32,577 bases of DNA from Bacillus chungangensis (GCF_030812995.1 NZ_JAUSTT010000037.1:1-32577), one strand, 5' to 3'; shown: positions 24,210 through 32,480, counted from the stretch's first letter. The notes: generated from the sequence alone by a model not told the origin. Numbers and translations are program-made.

Positions 24210-25296
24210 TATTACACCAGGACAGTTGATGTTTTTAGTCATTCAAACGCAAATAGGAATAGGAGTACTTTATCTCCCATCTGAAGTTCATGATGTTGCG
24301 AACGGAGATGCGTGGATCTCCGTTCTAATCTCCGGATTATTTGTGCAGTTTTTTGTTGTGATTATATGGCTTTTAAGTAGAAGATTCCCTTCCGCTAATC
24401 TATATGATTACTTGCCAAGACTGTTAGGAAAACTACTAGGAACCATCTTTCATCTTGCTTACATTCTTTTTTTTATCATTGAAGGAAGCTTTATATTAGC
24501 TCGATATGGAAACGTGATAGAGGATTGGTTATTAATGGAGACTCCAAGATGGATCATTATTGGATTAATGTGTATTGTCTGTTGGTATTTAGTTCAAGAA
24601 AATTTACGGACAATCGCCCGTTTTTTTGTGTTTACTTCTATTTTAATCCTCTTACTGATTGTGATTACTTCTTTTACATACAGTGTCCATGTGAATTTTT
24701 TATATATATTCCCGATAGGTTCGGAAGGATGGTTAAATATCTTTAAAGGGTCAAACGAAGCGATGCCTTCTTTGGTCGGTTATGAACTGCTGCTGCTTTG
24801 CTATCCATATACACAAGGTAGGAGCGTGGAGAAATTGAAAGCAGTTTCGATTGCCACTGCTTTTTCTTCGCTTTTTTATGTATTTTTAGTGTTTACGAGC
24901 TTGGTTATGTTTAGTCCAGAACAAATGAAGCTGTTGCCTCAACCAGTGCTTTATATGGTAAAGGCTTTATCATTTACCTTGATTGAGCGTCCAGACATCT
25001 ATTTTATTTCGATTTGGAGCTTGATGGCAGCTACTTCCATTATGAGTTACATGTTTATGGCAGCTAAAGGGATTTCTCATCTATATAAGCGCCAGGAAAA
25101 ATATCGCAAGGCCGTTGTCTATACAGTTATTTTCTTTTTTATCATTGCATTAATCCCACAAGAAGAACAGATGATTAAGACATTTGGAAAGATTAGTACG
25201 ATAGTTGGATATGTATTTATCTTTGTGATTCCCCTTTTTCTACTTGGCATCTCTATTATCACTCATAAGAAAGAAGCAGGGAGGATAAGTGGATGA
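24190..25296 (+). CDS. Spore germinant receptor subunit B (GerAB family, APC-type transporter fold)
   Basis: The product is 368 aa with ten predicted membrane segments. The N-terminus ITPGQLMFLVIQTQIGIGVL is the family hallmark, being the first half-helix of the amino-acid-permease fold that binds germinant. I start at ATG 24190, which has GGAGTGG 7 nt upstream; the frame is open 18 codons further but lies within gerA. The 20-nt overlap with the A subunit and the ATGA overlap with the C subunit indicate one polycistronic, translationally coupled operon. Confidence 0.95.
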   Translation: MANGKNSITPGQLMFLVIQTQIGIGVLYLPSEVHDVANGDAWISVLISGLFVQFFVVIIWLLSRRFPSANLYDYLPRLLGKLLGTIFHLAYILFFIIEGSFILARYGNVIEDWLLMETPRWIIIGLMCIVCWYLVQENLRTIARFFVFTSILILLLIVITSFTYSVHVNFLYIFPIGSEGWLNIFKGSNEAMPSLVGYELLLLCYPYTQGRSVEKLKAVSIATAFSSLFYVFLVFTSLVMFSPEQMKLLPQPVLYMVKALSFTLIERPDIYFISIWSLMAATSIMSYMFMAAKGISHLYKRQEKYRKAVVYTVIFFFIIALIPQEEQMIKTFGKISTIVGYVFIFVIPLFLLGISIITHKKEAGRISG

Positions 25297-26405
25297 GATT
25301 TTTTTTATTGTTTTTCGCAGTTGTTTTAGTTTTCCCAATTCTTGCGGGATGTTGGGATCAGGAGCTGCTAAAAGATATACGAATTGTATTTATAACTGGA
25401 ATTGACTATGCTTCAAATGGCAAGCTAGAAAGTACGTCTTTACTTAGAGATGTAACTAGTTCTGAAGTTGGAAAAGAGGAAACGAATGAGCTTCATACCG
25501 TTGTCGGCAGTACGCCGAGAAGAATGGGAGATATTCTGAACATGGAAGTGGGTGGAACCTATTCTACTTCTAAAATGCGTGTCATTTTATTAGGAGAAGA
25601 AGTAGCTAAACATGATATTTATCCGATGCTTGATATTTTTTATCGCGATCCAAAAAGTGCATTAAACGCCAAAATTGCTGTTGTAGAAGGAACAGCCCGA
25701 GACATCATCAAGATTAAAAAAACAGGCACTCTATTAGTTGGTGATCATATCGAAAAGATGCTGGAAAGTATGGAAAAAGCAACAATCATTCCAGAAATAA
25801 CGATTCAGACGCTCTGTTCGGTTATGCTGGATCCTGGCGAAGATTTTGCCCTGCCCTATATCATTAATAATAACAACCAGCCTGCTGTTAAAGGCCTTGC
25901 TTTATTTCAAAACAAGCATATGACTGGCAAATTAGATAAAGACGATGCTTTGCTCTATTTATTAATGGTAAACAAAAAAAATCATACGGCAAGGATCACT
26001 TTAAAAGTTCATGAAGAAAAAGAACCTCATGTAAGAAACTATATTACAATTGATGTCGAAAACTTAAAACGCAAAATGAAAGTTACGGTTAAGGATAATC
26101 AAATTAAAGTCAATCTCGATTTGAAATTAAAAATAAATGCGATTGAATATCCAGAAGATGATCTGGATGAAAAAAAGGTAATCAATGATTTGAATGATAA
26201 ACTATCCAAGATATTAACGAAAAAATCAGAAGACATTATTCAAAAAATGCAGAAAGTAAATCACGATGGTTTTGGGATTGGCAGCCAGCTCATGGCATTT
26301 TATCCTGAAACTTGGAAGAAGATAAAGTGGCCTGAGCAATATGCTGAAGTGCAGTTTAACCCTAATGTATCCGTGGAAATTGTGAACCATGGCATTATTA
26401 ATTAG
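25293..26405 (+). CDS. Spore germinant receptor subunit C (GerAC family lipoprotein)
   Basis: The product is 370 aa. The signal peptide has the lipobox LAGC with the lipidated Cys at residue 20, followed by WDQELLKDI, the conserved W(D/N)xxEL start of GerAC proteins. Three alpha/beta domains follow; a segment with ALPYIINNNNQPAVKGLALF is typical. It is anchored to the outer face of the inner spore membrane after lipidation. The start overlaps the B subunit stop (ATGA). Full length. Confidence 0.95.
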   Translation: MRFFLLFFAVVLVFPILAGCWDQELLKDIRIVFITGIDYASNGKLESTSLLRDVTSSEVGKEETNELHTVVGSTPRRMGDILNMEVGGTYSTSKMRVILLGEEVAKHDIYPMLDIFYRDPKSALNAKIAVVEGTARDIIKIKKTGTLLVGDHIEKMLESMEKATIIPEITIQTLCSVMLDPGEDFALPYIINNNNQPAVKGLALFQNKHMTGKLDKDDALLYLLMVNKKNHTARITLKVHEEKEPHVRNYITIDVENLKRKMKVTVKDNQIKVNLDLKLKINAIEYPEDDLDEKKVINDLNDKLSKILTKKSEDIIQKMQKVNHDGFGIGSQLMAFYPETWKKIKWPEQYAEVQFNPNVSVEIVNHGIIN

Positions 26406-26422
26406 GTAGTTCATTTCGGCTG

Positions 26423-26459
26423 CACCATGAAGAACAATAGCCCTGTTATCTTCATGGTG
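26423..26459. terminator. Hairpin between the ger operon and the convergent P-loop gene
   Basis: CACCATGAAGA/TCTTCATGGTG has an 11-bp stem and a 15-nt loop. There is no T-run, so function as a terminator is probable but not certain. Confidence 0.55.
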
Positions 26460-26489
26460 TACCGAATTTGCCTGCGATGTTTAGCATTG

Positions 26490-26996
26490 TTATTTTTTTT
26501 GAATGAAATGCAATAGGTCATTGTTATCTTTTACAATCGAAATCTTATGGCTAAAAGGCGTTAAAAATTCCAACGCTTTTCGTAAATGATGGTGATCAAA
26601 CTGGTGGTTCCATTTTATTAGCTCGATAAAAGAGCGAAAACTCTCCTTTTTCTGTGTAGGCAGCAAGCGCATTTTTCTCAACATAAATCGCTTTATTATT
26701 CTCCAGTCCCTCAAATAAACGTTTGGAGTTAAAATAAAAATATAGTCGGATTGTTTAAAGCTTTCCTGAAGCCAACTATAATAAACACCTTCAATAATCC
26801 ATGATTCCTGATGAACGATTTGCTGCAGCTGCTGATCTCTTTTTTCTGGAGCATTCTTTATCCCATAATGTGTTGTACGATTGTCCCAAAAAAGTTGATC
26901 TAAATCATAGCAATTAATTTGCAAATGTTCGGAAATTTTTTGTGCAATATAGGACTTTCCGCTCCCAGGGCCGCCGATAATATGAATTTTTACCAT
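26490..26996 (-). CDS. P-loop kinase-like protein (FlaR / 'topology modulation' family)
   Basis: The product is 168 aa and resembles adenylate kinase. The Walker A motif is GGPGSGKS (residues 8-15), followed by YDLDQLFWD. The lid region carries arginines in YLRDWRIIKRFMLRK and the C-terminal part is short. It belongs to the small P-loop proteins annotated as FlaR or DNA topology modulation proteins. The name is historical and the substrate is unknown. ATG at 26994-26996 has AAAAGGAG 9 nt upstream; another in-frame ATG lies two codons earlier at only 3 nt spacing. Confidence 0.85.
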   Translation of the reverse strand: MVKIHIIGGPGSGKSYIAQKISEHLQINCYDLDQLFWDNRTTHYGIKNAPEKRDQQLQQIVHQESWIIEGVYYSWLQESFKQSDYIFILTPNVYLRDWRIIKRFMLRKMRLLPTQKKESFRSFIELIKWNHQFDHHHLRKALEFLTPFSHKISIVKDNNDLLHFIQKK

Positions 26997-27002
26997 ATAC
27001 AT

Positions 27003-27255
27003 ATACTCCTTTTACATAACGTAAACTAAAAAGCTGATTTTTCCAGCTTATCCATGCACAAGTTATTGCGAAGCTCAAGGTAAAGAGATAAATAAAATGT
27101 TGAAGCGCACAATAAAAAGTGTAAGGCATATATTGGAAAAGACGTTGTAAATATATAAAGAAGGGAGAAAAATACAATGTTTGATTTTTTAACGCTTGAT
27201 CGAACAAAGACCATACAAGTTTATATATGTAAGAGTCTCTGCTCAAATAGATATA
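27003..27255. other. Non-coding gap
   Basis: At 27026-27049 the minus strand reads AAGCTG-7-nt loop-CAGCTTTTTAG, a weak terminator about 200 nt past the TPR gene at 27256. Nothing else was seen. Confidence 0.35.
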
Positions 27256-27846
27256 CTAGCTGAACCCGCTTATTTTCCTAGCAAGATCCAACGCAGATTG
27301 AGTAGATGCAATAAGAGACGGCTCTCCTTTTTCTCGTCTTATGCGTAAAGCATTTTCAAAGCAATTCATTGCTTCTTTTCCTTTTTTTAATTCTAAAAGG
27401 CATTTTCCTTTATGTTGTAAAGCAAAATCCAAGTATCGAGCTCCTTCTGTATGAACATCGCATTTGTTGATAGCTTGATGAAATAAATACAATGCGCGTT
27501 CATGATCATTGTTGTATTTATATGCCTCTCCAAGACGAATAAGAGAAACAATGATTCTAGTATAATGATGATCTTCTTGAACATCATGTAAATTCTGTTC
27601 CAAATATCGAATAGCGGTTTGGGGTTTTTCACAAATTCTAAAAAGGTTACCTATTGTTCCATAGAGGAAATATTTTTTGTCTTTATCTAAGTTGGCTAAT
27701 GCTTGTTCGATGTATGTTTCCGCTTCTGCTAATACTTGTTTCAATTTGAAAGGATCAGTAGTTTTTTCACGTAGATAATCATTATGATCAAAATAAATCG
27801 TCTTGTTTATTGCTAGCAGTTTTTCTTTTAAGCTGAAAAATGTCAT
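27256..27846 (-). CDS. TPR-repeat protein, cytoplasmic
   Basis: The product is 196 aa. Consecutive TPR motifs are visible: YLYGTIGNLFRICEKPQTAI, then LIRLGEAYKYNNDHERALYL and ALQHKGKCLLELKKGKEAMN, then CFENALRIRREKGEPS. There are four to five repeats with no signal peptide or membrane segment. The arrangement recalls TPR domains used for protein or peptide binding, but without a helix-turn-helix or enzyme domain no job can be stated. AAAGGAG lies 8 nt before the ATG (27844-27846). An inverted pair, CATTGCA (27868) and TGCAATG (27885), sits just upstream and may be an operator. Confidence 0.82.
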   Translation of the reverse strand: MTFFSLKEKLLAINKTIYFDHNDYLREKTTDPFKLKQVLAEAETYIEQALANLDKDKKYFLYGTIGNLFRICEKPQTAIRYLEQNLHDVQEDHHYTRIIVSLIRLGEAYKYNNDHERALYLFHQAINKCDVHTEGARYLDFALQHKGKCLLELKKGKEAMNCFENALRIRREKGEPSLIASTQSALDLARKISGFS

Positions 27847-28131
27847 TTAATTTGCTCCTTTCAATATCATTGCAATATTGCTAGTGCAATGTTGAACAAG
27901 AGAGGGTGATAATGTTTGAACGCATCTACGGTATATAGCGTAATGAAAAATGCTTAAATACTAATATTACTACACAATATTCAAATAGAAAATATTGATT
28001 ATATCATTTTTTTCTAGTATTTCTCTTATAGATATTTTTGACTAAGGTACAAGAACTTGCATCGTAAGGTTCTTATGAGCGGCTGGGCAGCATTGTGGCA
28101 ATCAATCTATATTGCAGTTAGCAAAAAAAGG
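27847..28131. other. Non-coding gap
   Basis: It holds the inverted pair CATTGCA/TGCAATG at 27868-27891 with an inner palindrome GCAATATTGC. No gene is supported in the rest. Confidence 0.35.
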
Positions 28132-28161
28132 TTGACAATCATATTGTATAGCTACTAAACT
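28132..28161 (+). promoter_or_regulatory. Promoter and first operator of the DHA2 exporter
   Basis: TTGACA (28132-28137), an 18-bp spacer, then TAAACT (28156-28161). The operator-like TATAGCTACTAAAC (28147-28160) overlaps the -10. It carries the same -10 hexamer as the marR promoter. Confidence 0.6.
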
Positions 28162-28237
28162 ATATGTAAAGAGAGCGATTTTTTAAAAAATAGTATACAA
28201 TGCTATCATCTTCACAAGACACTATCATACACATTTG

Positions 28238-28251
28238 GTTTAGTAACTATA
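28238..28251 (+). promoter_or_regulatory. Second operator-like site of the exporter gene
   Basis: GTTTAGTAACTATA is the reverse complement of TATAGTTACTAAAC, one mismatch from the site at 28147. It lies 31 nt before the exporter start. Confidence 0.5.
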
Positions 28252-28281
28252 CTATACTTCTTATAAGGCGGTGATGATCAA

Positions 28282-29700
28282 ATGAATCAAATTTTATTAA
28301 CAAAGCAAGTTTCAGAGAAAAAAAATGTTCATTTCATGCTCATTGCTATTTGTATAGGGTCATTTGTTTCGCACTTTACAGCAGGAATTGTAAATGTTTC
28401 ACTTCCTCATTTAGCAAAAATCTTTCATGTTGGAATTGGTGCAGCTCAATGGATAACGACGGGATATTTGTTTGTCATCGCTGCTTTTCTCCCATTGATG
28501 GGGAAATTAGGAGATCAGTATGGTCATCGTCATGTCCATAATCTTGGCTATGCTCTCTTTACAATTAGCTCGGTGCTGGTTGCTTTTTCACCAAATATTT
28601 ACGTACTGCTTATTTTTAGAATGTTACAAGCAGTCGGGGCTGCAATGTTTCAGGCAACGAATATTGCACTGATTACGATTCATTTTCCCGTGAAAAAGAG
28701 AGGACGTGCACTAGGAATTTTAGGTACGGCTGTTGCGTTAGGGGGGATGACCGGTCCTATCGTTGGCGGTTTTATCGCCCAATGGTTTCAATGGCAGTGG
28801 TTATTTTTAATCCATGTTCCGGTCATTCTTACAGCAACCTTATTTGCTTATCAATTTATTCCTAAAGAGTTTCCAGAAAAAAGAACAGATCCTTTCGACG
28901 GTTTAGGCGCTTTTTTATTTGCCTTATTGATTAGCTTTATCATTTTTGGAGTTTCGAACGGAAATATATGGGGATGGCTATCATCAAAGATGATCATCAT
29001 CTTTCTTCTAGCAAGTATGACGATGCTTTTGCTTATATGGAGAGAACTGTCTCATTGTTCTCCTTTCTTGCCTTTAAGAGTGCTTTGTAATCGTGCAGTT
29101 GCTTCTGGTTTGCTCATTAGCTCTACCTCTTTTATCGTCGCAAATACAATTTTAGTTGTCATGCCTTTTTATTTAACGAGCATAGATGAAATCTCACCTT
29201 TGCAAATAGGCTATTTGATGGCAGCTTATCCGCTTGCGCTTGCTTTTAGCGGGCCAATTGCAGGAAATTTATCCGATCGCTACGGTTCTAGAGTCTTTCA
29301 ATTCTTCGGCTTATGCAGTATGGGAGTCGGATCATTGGTGTTGATGTCCTTTCTCGGTCAGCTATCCATGTTCGGCATCGTTGGGGCGCTCATTTTAATT
29401 GGTTTTGGAATGGGTCTGATTACCTCCCCAAATAACAGTTTTATTATGCAGCATGTTCCTTCAGAATTTGTTGGTATGCTAGGAGGAATGATTGCCTTGA
29501 CACGCAATGTGGGGATGGTTCTAGGTGCTGCATTAGGTCTCGGACTGATGAATGGAGCGACACAAGGTGAAGCATTGATCCTTGATGCATCAATAACCGT
29601 TTTTCGTATGAACGTCTTTATCATTGTTGTTAGCCTGATGATATTTTGGTCAAGTATTTTACTCGGTAAACAACAAAAAAGGAAATCGATTTCAAACTAG
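28282..29700 (+). CDS. DHA2 family drug:H+ antiporter (EmrB/QacA type, 14 membrane segments)
   Basis: The product is 472 aa. Motif A between segments 2 and 3 is GKLGDQYGHRHV. The motif C-like stretch is GTAVALGGMTGPIVGGFI, typical of antiporters. The first segment has SFVSHFTAGIVNVSLPHLA, close to the DHA2 motif D1. It exports toxic compounds using the proton gradient. The start follows AAGGCGGTGATGA. Two operator-like sites upstream match one in the promoter of the nearby marR, making it the likely target of that repressor. No clear terminator follows before the repeat at 29812. Confidence 0.93.
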   Translation: MNQILLTKQVSEKKNVHFMLIAICIGSFVSHFTAGIVNVSLPHLAKIFHVGIGAAQWITTGYLFVIAAFLPLMGKLGDQYGHRHVHNLGYALFTISSVLVAFSPNIYVLLIFRMLQAVGAAMFQATNIALITIHFPVKKRGRALGILGTAVALGGMTGPIVGGFIAQWFQWQWLFLIHVPVILTATLFAYQFIPKEFPEKRTDPFDGLGAFLFALLISFIIFGVSNGNIWGWLSSKMIIIFLLASMTMLLLIWRELSHCSPFLPLRVLCNRAVASGLLISSTSFIVANTILVVMPFYLTSIDEISPLQIGYLMAAYPLALAFSGPIAGNLSDRYGSRVFQFFGLCSMGVGSLVLMSFLGQLSMFGIVGALILIGFGMGLITSPNNSFIMQHVPSEFVGMLGGMIALTRNVGMVLGAALGLGLMNGATQGEALILDASITVFRMNVFIIVVSLMIFWSSILLGKQQKRKSISN

Positions 29701-29811
29701 AAAATAAATAAATTTTCAATCATTATGAACAATTTATTCATTAGACCAGTTAAGTTTGCCTATCCAAATTACTGAATAGGGGTCGCTCTCTTCTCTAGAA
29801 TAATAAACAAT

Positions 29812-30083
29812 TTTATCCCACATCTAACTGGCAGTGAGACCCCCACCACAAGGATTAGGGTAATCAAGAAGTCTAGGTGTGGGATAACTGAAAGTCAAAT
29901 ATCCGATTGGTTCGGGCCGACAGGATAAGGAAAGTTTCTTGAATCAATCGCACGAAGAAAAAGTGCTCTTCTTTTTCGAGGATGTCGGTCACAAAGGAGT
30001 TGCAACAGGGATCTTAGCCTTTGTTCTACTTCTTATCAGTGGGAGATGGGAGAAAACCTCCACTGATGGAAGTTTTACTTTAT
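29812..30083 (+). repeat. Hairpin-rich modular repeat, copy G (longest form)
   Basis: TTTATC at the left, ACTTTAT at the right. It has all modules: hairpin I (ACTGGCAGT with ACTGAAAGT, CCCCCACC with GGTGTGGG), the GATTGGTTCGG block, CTTTTTCGAGGATGT, TTAGCCTTTGTTCTACTTCT, and hairpin II (ATCAGTGG/CCACTGAT). It ends 20 nt before the -35 of marR. Confidence 0.85.
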
Positions 30084-30102
30084 TTACTGTCATAGTATTT
30101 TC

Positions 30103-30131
30103 TTGACATAAAATGGTTTAATCACTAAACT
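30103..30131 (+). promoter_or_regulatory. marR promoter with overlapping operator, probably leaderless
   Basis: TTGACA (30103-30108), a 17-bp spacer, then TAAACT (30126-30131). The palindrome GTTTA-ATCAC-TAAAC (30116-30130) overlaps the -10. The start codon at 30138 is exactly 7 nt beyond the -10, where transcription should begin. Confidence 0.65.
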
Positions 30132-30137
30132 AAAAAT

Positions 30138-30593
30138 ATGAGCGAACAACATTTTTCACGACTAAACAATATAAATACAGGCAGCCAAAAGCTAGGTCGT
30201 TTAATTTTACAACTGCAGCGGCTGGAACGCGAACCGCGTTCCTACGGCGCTGCAGGAGTTTTAACTCCAAGTGAAATCCATACGATTGATGCGATTGGTT
30301 GTGATGAAGGTGTCTTGATGAGTACTCTTGCTTCTCGTTTAGGTGTAACAAAAGGAGCGGTGACACAGCTTGTTACAAGGCTGGAAAACAAAGGGCTTGT
30401 TAAGCGCACCTCACATCCTAATGATTCTAGAGCTGTCATTGTCTCACTAACTGAAAAAGGGAAAGTGGCTTATCATGTTCATGAAGGGTTGCATCAAACG
30501 TTCTATGACCAACTCAGTTCTCAATTAACGAAGGAGGAGATCGCTATTTTTGAGAAGTGTGTTGAGAAACTGAGTGAAATATTAAAGAAGTAG
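30138..30593 (+). CDS. MarR family repressor
   Basis: The product is 151 aa. The winged helix is clear: LTPSEIHTIDAIG, then MSTLASRLGVTKGAVTQLVT (recognition helix), then LENKGLVKRTSHPNDSRAVI with the wing DSRAV, then SLTEKGK. A C-terminal dimerisation helix follows. It probably represses the DHA2 exporter upstream and itself through the shared TTTAGT/ACTAAA sites. The ATG has no ribosome site; AAAAAT precedes it. The mRNA would begin at the ATG, so I expect leaderless translation. Confidence 0.92.
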   Translation: MSEQHFSRLNNINTGSQKLGRLILQLQRLEREPRSYGAAGVLTPSEIHTIDAIGCDEGVLMSTLASRLGVTKGAVTQLVTRLENKGLVKRTSHPNDSRAVIVSLTEKGKVAYHVHEGLHQTFYDQLSSQLTKEEIAIFEKCVEKLSEILKK

Positions 30594-30611
30594 AACGAGG
30601 AGCGTGAACTA

Positions 30612-30677
30612 CTCACCACTTATCGACCTTGCGGTCTGATTGAAGTGGGAGAATTCTTTTCGGAAATCCAGTTAAAG
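30612..30677 (+). repeat. Structured IS-end-like element, copy 2
   Basis: The outer stem is CCACTT/AAGTGG (30616-30621, 30643-30648) and the inner stem GACC/GGTC (30625-30636). The tail at 30651-30677 is identical to 430-456. No transposase lies beside it, so it is an orphan copy. Confidence 0.6.
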
Positions 30678-30700
30678 GGAAGCTTCTTTAGAAGTTTCCC
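30676..30700 (+). terminator. Hairpin behind marR
   Basis: GGGAAGCTTC-TTTA-GAAGTTTCCC is followed by TGCTTGTTTCT. It is a reasonable terminator with a weak T-run. Confidence 0.55.
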
Positions 30701-30751
30701 TGCTTGTTTCTATGTTCAAGGATAGACATATCAACCTCTTTAAGAATGCTG

Positions 30752-31570
30752 CTAAATTGTAGGCTGTTGCTCACTGAAGGATTGGAAATATTTCTTCCTG
30801 CATAAATCATGAACAAATAGAATAAATGTAGTACAATCCTTTGCTCTTTTAAACCTTGATTGGTAGAGAGAAGGGGTATTTGGATAATTTCTAATCCGAA
30901 GTCCTTCTTTTAAAAGCGGGTGCCATTGCTGAGGGACAATATTCATTACTCTTTCAACTGCATCTTTCTTTGCTAATATTTCTTTATATTCGAGCGTACA
31001 AATAATTCTACAAATGGTCAACACTCCAAATTCAACCATCTCATCCGTCAAAAATAGCCACTGTTGCTTAGATTTTTTAAGCCAATAATGATTCATATTA
31101 TATTTCATATAATCGGTAATATCAGTCCAATTTACATGAATATTCAATTCATTTATCTGAACACCATATAGTTTGATGCCATGATGTTTCAATAACCACC
31201 AAGTGACGCCATTGATATCCCAATAGCCAATTTTTATTTTTCCTTCTGAACAATACGGATAAGGCTCTAGGTGTTCATTTGATTTCCCAATGCTATTTTT
31301 AGCAACATATATACCGTCCAGTCTCTTAAGAAGAGGATTTGCTTTTAATGCTGAATGCAGCGACTTTAATTTATTTATTTCATGTTTCGTCATTTCTCTT
31401 TTTAATATACAGATATAATCAATATCACTTTTTTCCGTTTGATAAGCGCCAAGTGAAATAGATCCATATAAATAAATGCCTAAGATAGTATCTTCTGGCA
31501 TGTTTGAATGGAGCAATTGCACATATTTTTGTATAAAAGGCGCTATTTCTTTCGGTATTTCCTTCGTCAT
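30752..31570 (-). CDS. Aminoglycoside nucleotidyltransferase-like protein (ANT/AadA type)
   Basis: The product is 272 aa. The polymerase-beta-type nucleotidyltransferase motif is YLYGSISLGAYQ (GS at 36-37) with the metal-binding pair D49 and D51 in KSDIDYICIL. A helical C-terminal domain like that of AadA and ANT(9) follows, with LTICRIICTLEYKEILAKKDA. Such enzymes adenylylate streptomycin or spectinomycin, but many chromosomal Bacillus members have no known substrate, so resistance is only possible. ATG at 31568-31570; GAGGTG lies about 7 nt upstream. Confidence 0.85.
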   Translation of the reverse strand: MTKEIPKEIAPFIQKYVQLLHSNMPEDTILGIYLYGSISLGAYQTEKSDIDYICILKREMTKHEINKLKSLHSALKANPLLKRLDGIYVAKNSIGKSNEHLEPYPYCSEGKIKIGYWDINGVTWWLLKHHGIKLYGVQINELNIHVNWTDITDYMKYNMNHYWLKKSKQQWLFLTDEMVEFGVLTICRIICTLEYKEILAKKDAVERVMNIVPQQWHPLLKEGLRIRNYPNTPSLYQSRFKRAKDCTTFILFVHDLCRKKYFQSFSEQQPTI

Positions 31571-31641
31571 AAAAACACCTCTATCTTAATAATATCGTTT
31601 TCAAATCATAACTTAATGGAAAAAACGAACATCTCCCTATT

Positions 31642-32094
31642 TTATAGATAATCAAACATTGCTGCAACTGTATTTAGTTCACATAAAGCTTGTGGTTCAA
31701 TTTTTAATGTATAAGTAGATTTTCCAGTGCCTCCATAAACAAAGGGGTAGTGAAATAAATGCTTGTCAATGATACAAGGAATTGATAGCCCAATGAAAGG
31801 GATGCTGCCAACGTCAAATCCTGTTGCATTTTGCGCTTCTTCCCTTGAACACATTCTGATTTTGTTACACTTTAAAATGTCAGCTATTTTTTTAATATTC
31901 ACCCGGCCGCGGCTTCCAGAAACAATAAGTGCAAAAAAGTCTTTATCTGCTTTAACGATCAATGTTGGAGCAGTTTGCCCTTTATCGATGCCAAAATAGC
32001 CGGCTCCGTCCTCAGCAGAAATAATCGGTTTTTCATGATACATCAATTCATATGAAAACGTACTGTTTTCTAACAAGGTCATTAGTGTTTTCAT
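31642..32094 (-). CDS. YbaK/ProX-type aminoacyl-tRNA deacylase
   Basis: The product is 150 aa. It is a stand-alone editing domain of the INS/YbaK/ProXp class: an N-terminal helix, PTLIVKADKDFFALIVSGS, then REEAQNATGFDVGSIPFIGL. The last block is the signature GF.vGsiPP.g, with SIPFIG here. It hydrolyses mischarged tRNA, classically Cys- or Ala-tRNA(Pro). The frame is open to 32160, but ATG at 32092-32094 follows AGAGGTGTGAGCAA and gives the normal length. Upstream lies a perfect 15-bp palindrome (32211). Confidence 0.88.
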   Translation of the reverse strand: MKTLMTLLENSTFSYELMYHEKPIISAEDGAGYFGIDKGQTAPTLIVKADKDFFALIVSGSRGRVNIKKIADILKCNKIRMCSREEAQNATGFDVGSIPFIGLSIPCIIDKHLFHYPFVYGGTGKSTYTLKIEPQALCELNTVAAMFDYL

Positions 32095-32210
32095 TTGCTC
32101 ACACCTCTTTATTTCTATCATGACATGACTAAACTCACTTCTCATTGTCTTCATTTTCATATTGGCTGGCCTGCTTCATAGTCCTTCTTTTTTTATTCAA
32201 ATGACATAAG

Positions 32211-32225
32211 GTTTGGTGACCAAAC
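32211..32225. promoter_or_regulatory. Palindrome, possible operator
   Basis: GTTTGGT-G-ACCAAAC is a perfect 7-bp inverted repeat with one central base, flanked by AAG and TTCC. It lies 117 nt upstream of the deacylase start. Confidence 0.35.
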
Positions 32226-32451
32226 TTCCATTCGCTTTTCAGAAATTTGGGTAAAAACAGCTTTAGGGAGATAAATTACTTTCAATGTGGAACTGAAATT
32301 TTTCTCGTTAAGTACTTTTTAAGTGGTGAATAGTTCAGCAATCCCTTGTCTCACATATTCATTTTTGATAAGGTAAAATAAGTAAAAGAAGTTATTCTCT
32401 TGAAGGATGTCGACTTATGAACAGCTCTACATATAAAAGCTACCTAAGTAC

Positions 32452-32480
32452 TTGACATGTAGCAACAAACACAATATAAG
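32452..32480 (+). promoter_or_regulatory. Strong sigma-A promoter for a gene beyond the window
   Basis: TTGACA (32452-32457), a 17-bp spacer, then TATAAG (32475-32480), predicting a transcript start near 32487. The AGGAGGTG at 32479 would lie at or before that start and so is not a usable ribosome site. Confidence 0.7.

Noticed and set aside
28132-28170. Second sigma-A promoter with CTAAAC as -10 at 17-bp spacing
   Set aside because: TAAACT at 18 bp fits better and is the same hexamer as in the marR promoter.
32417-32455. 12-codon frame MNSSTYKSYLST after GAAGGATG, possible leader peptide
   Set aside because: Its stop codon overlaps the -35 box of the promoter at 32452, so it would not be on the main transcript. 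No other support.
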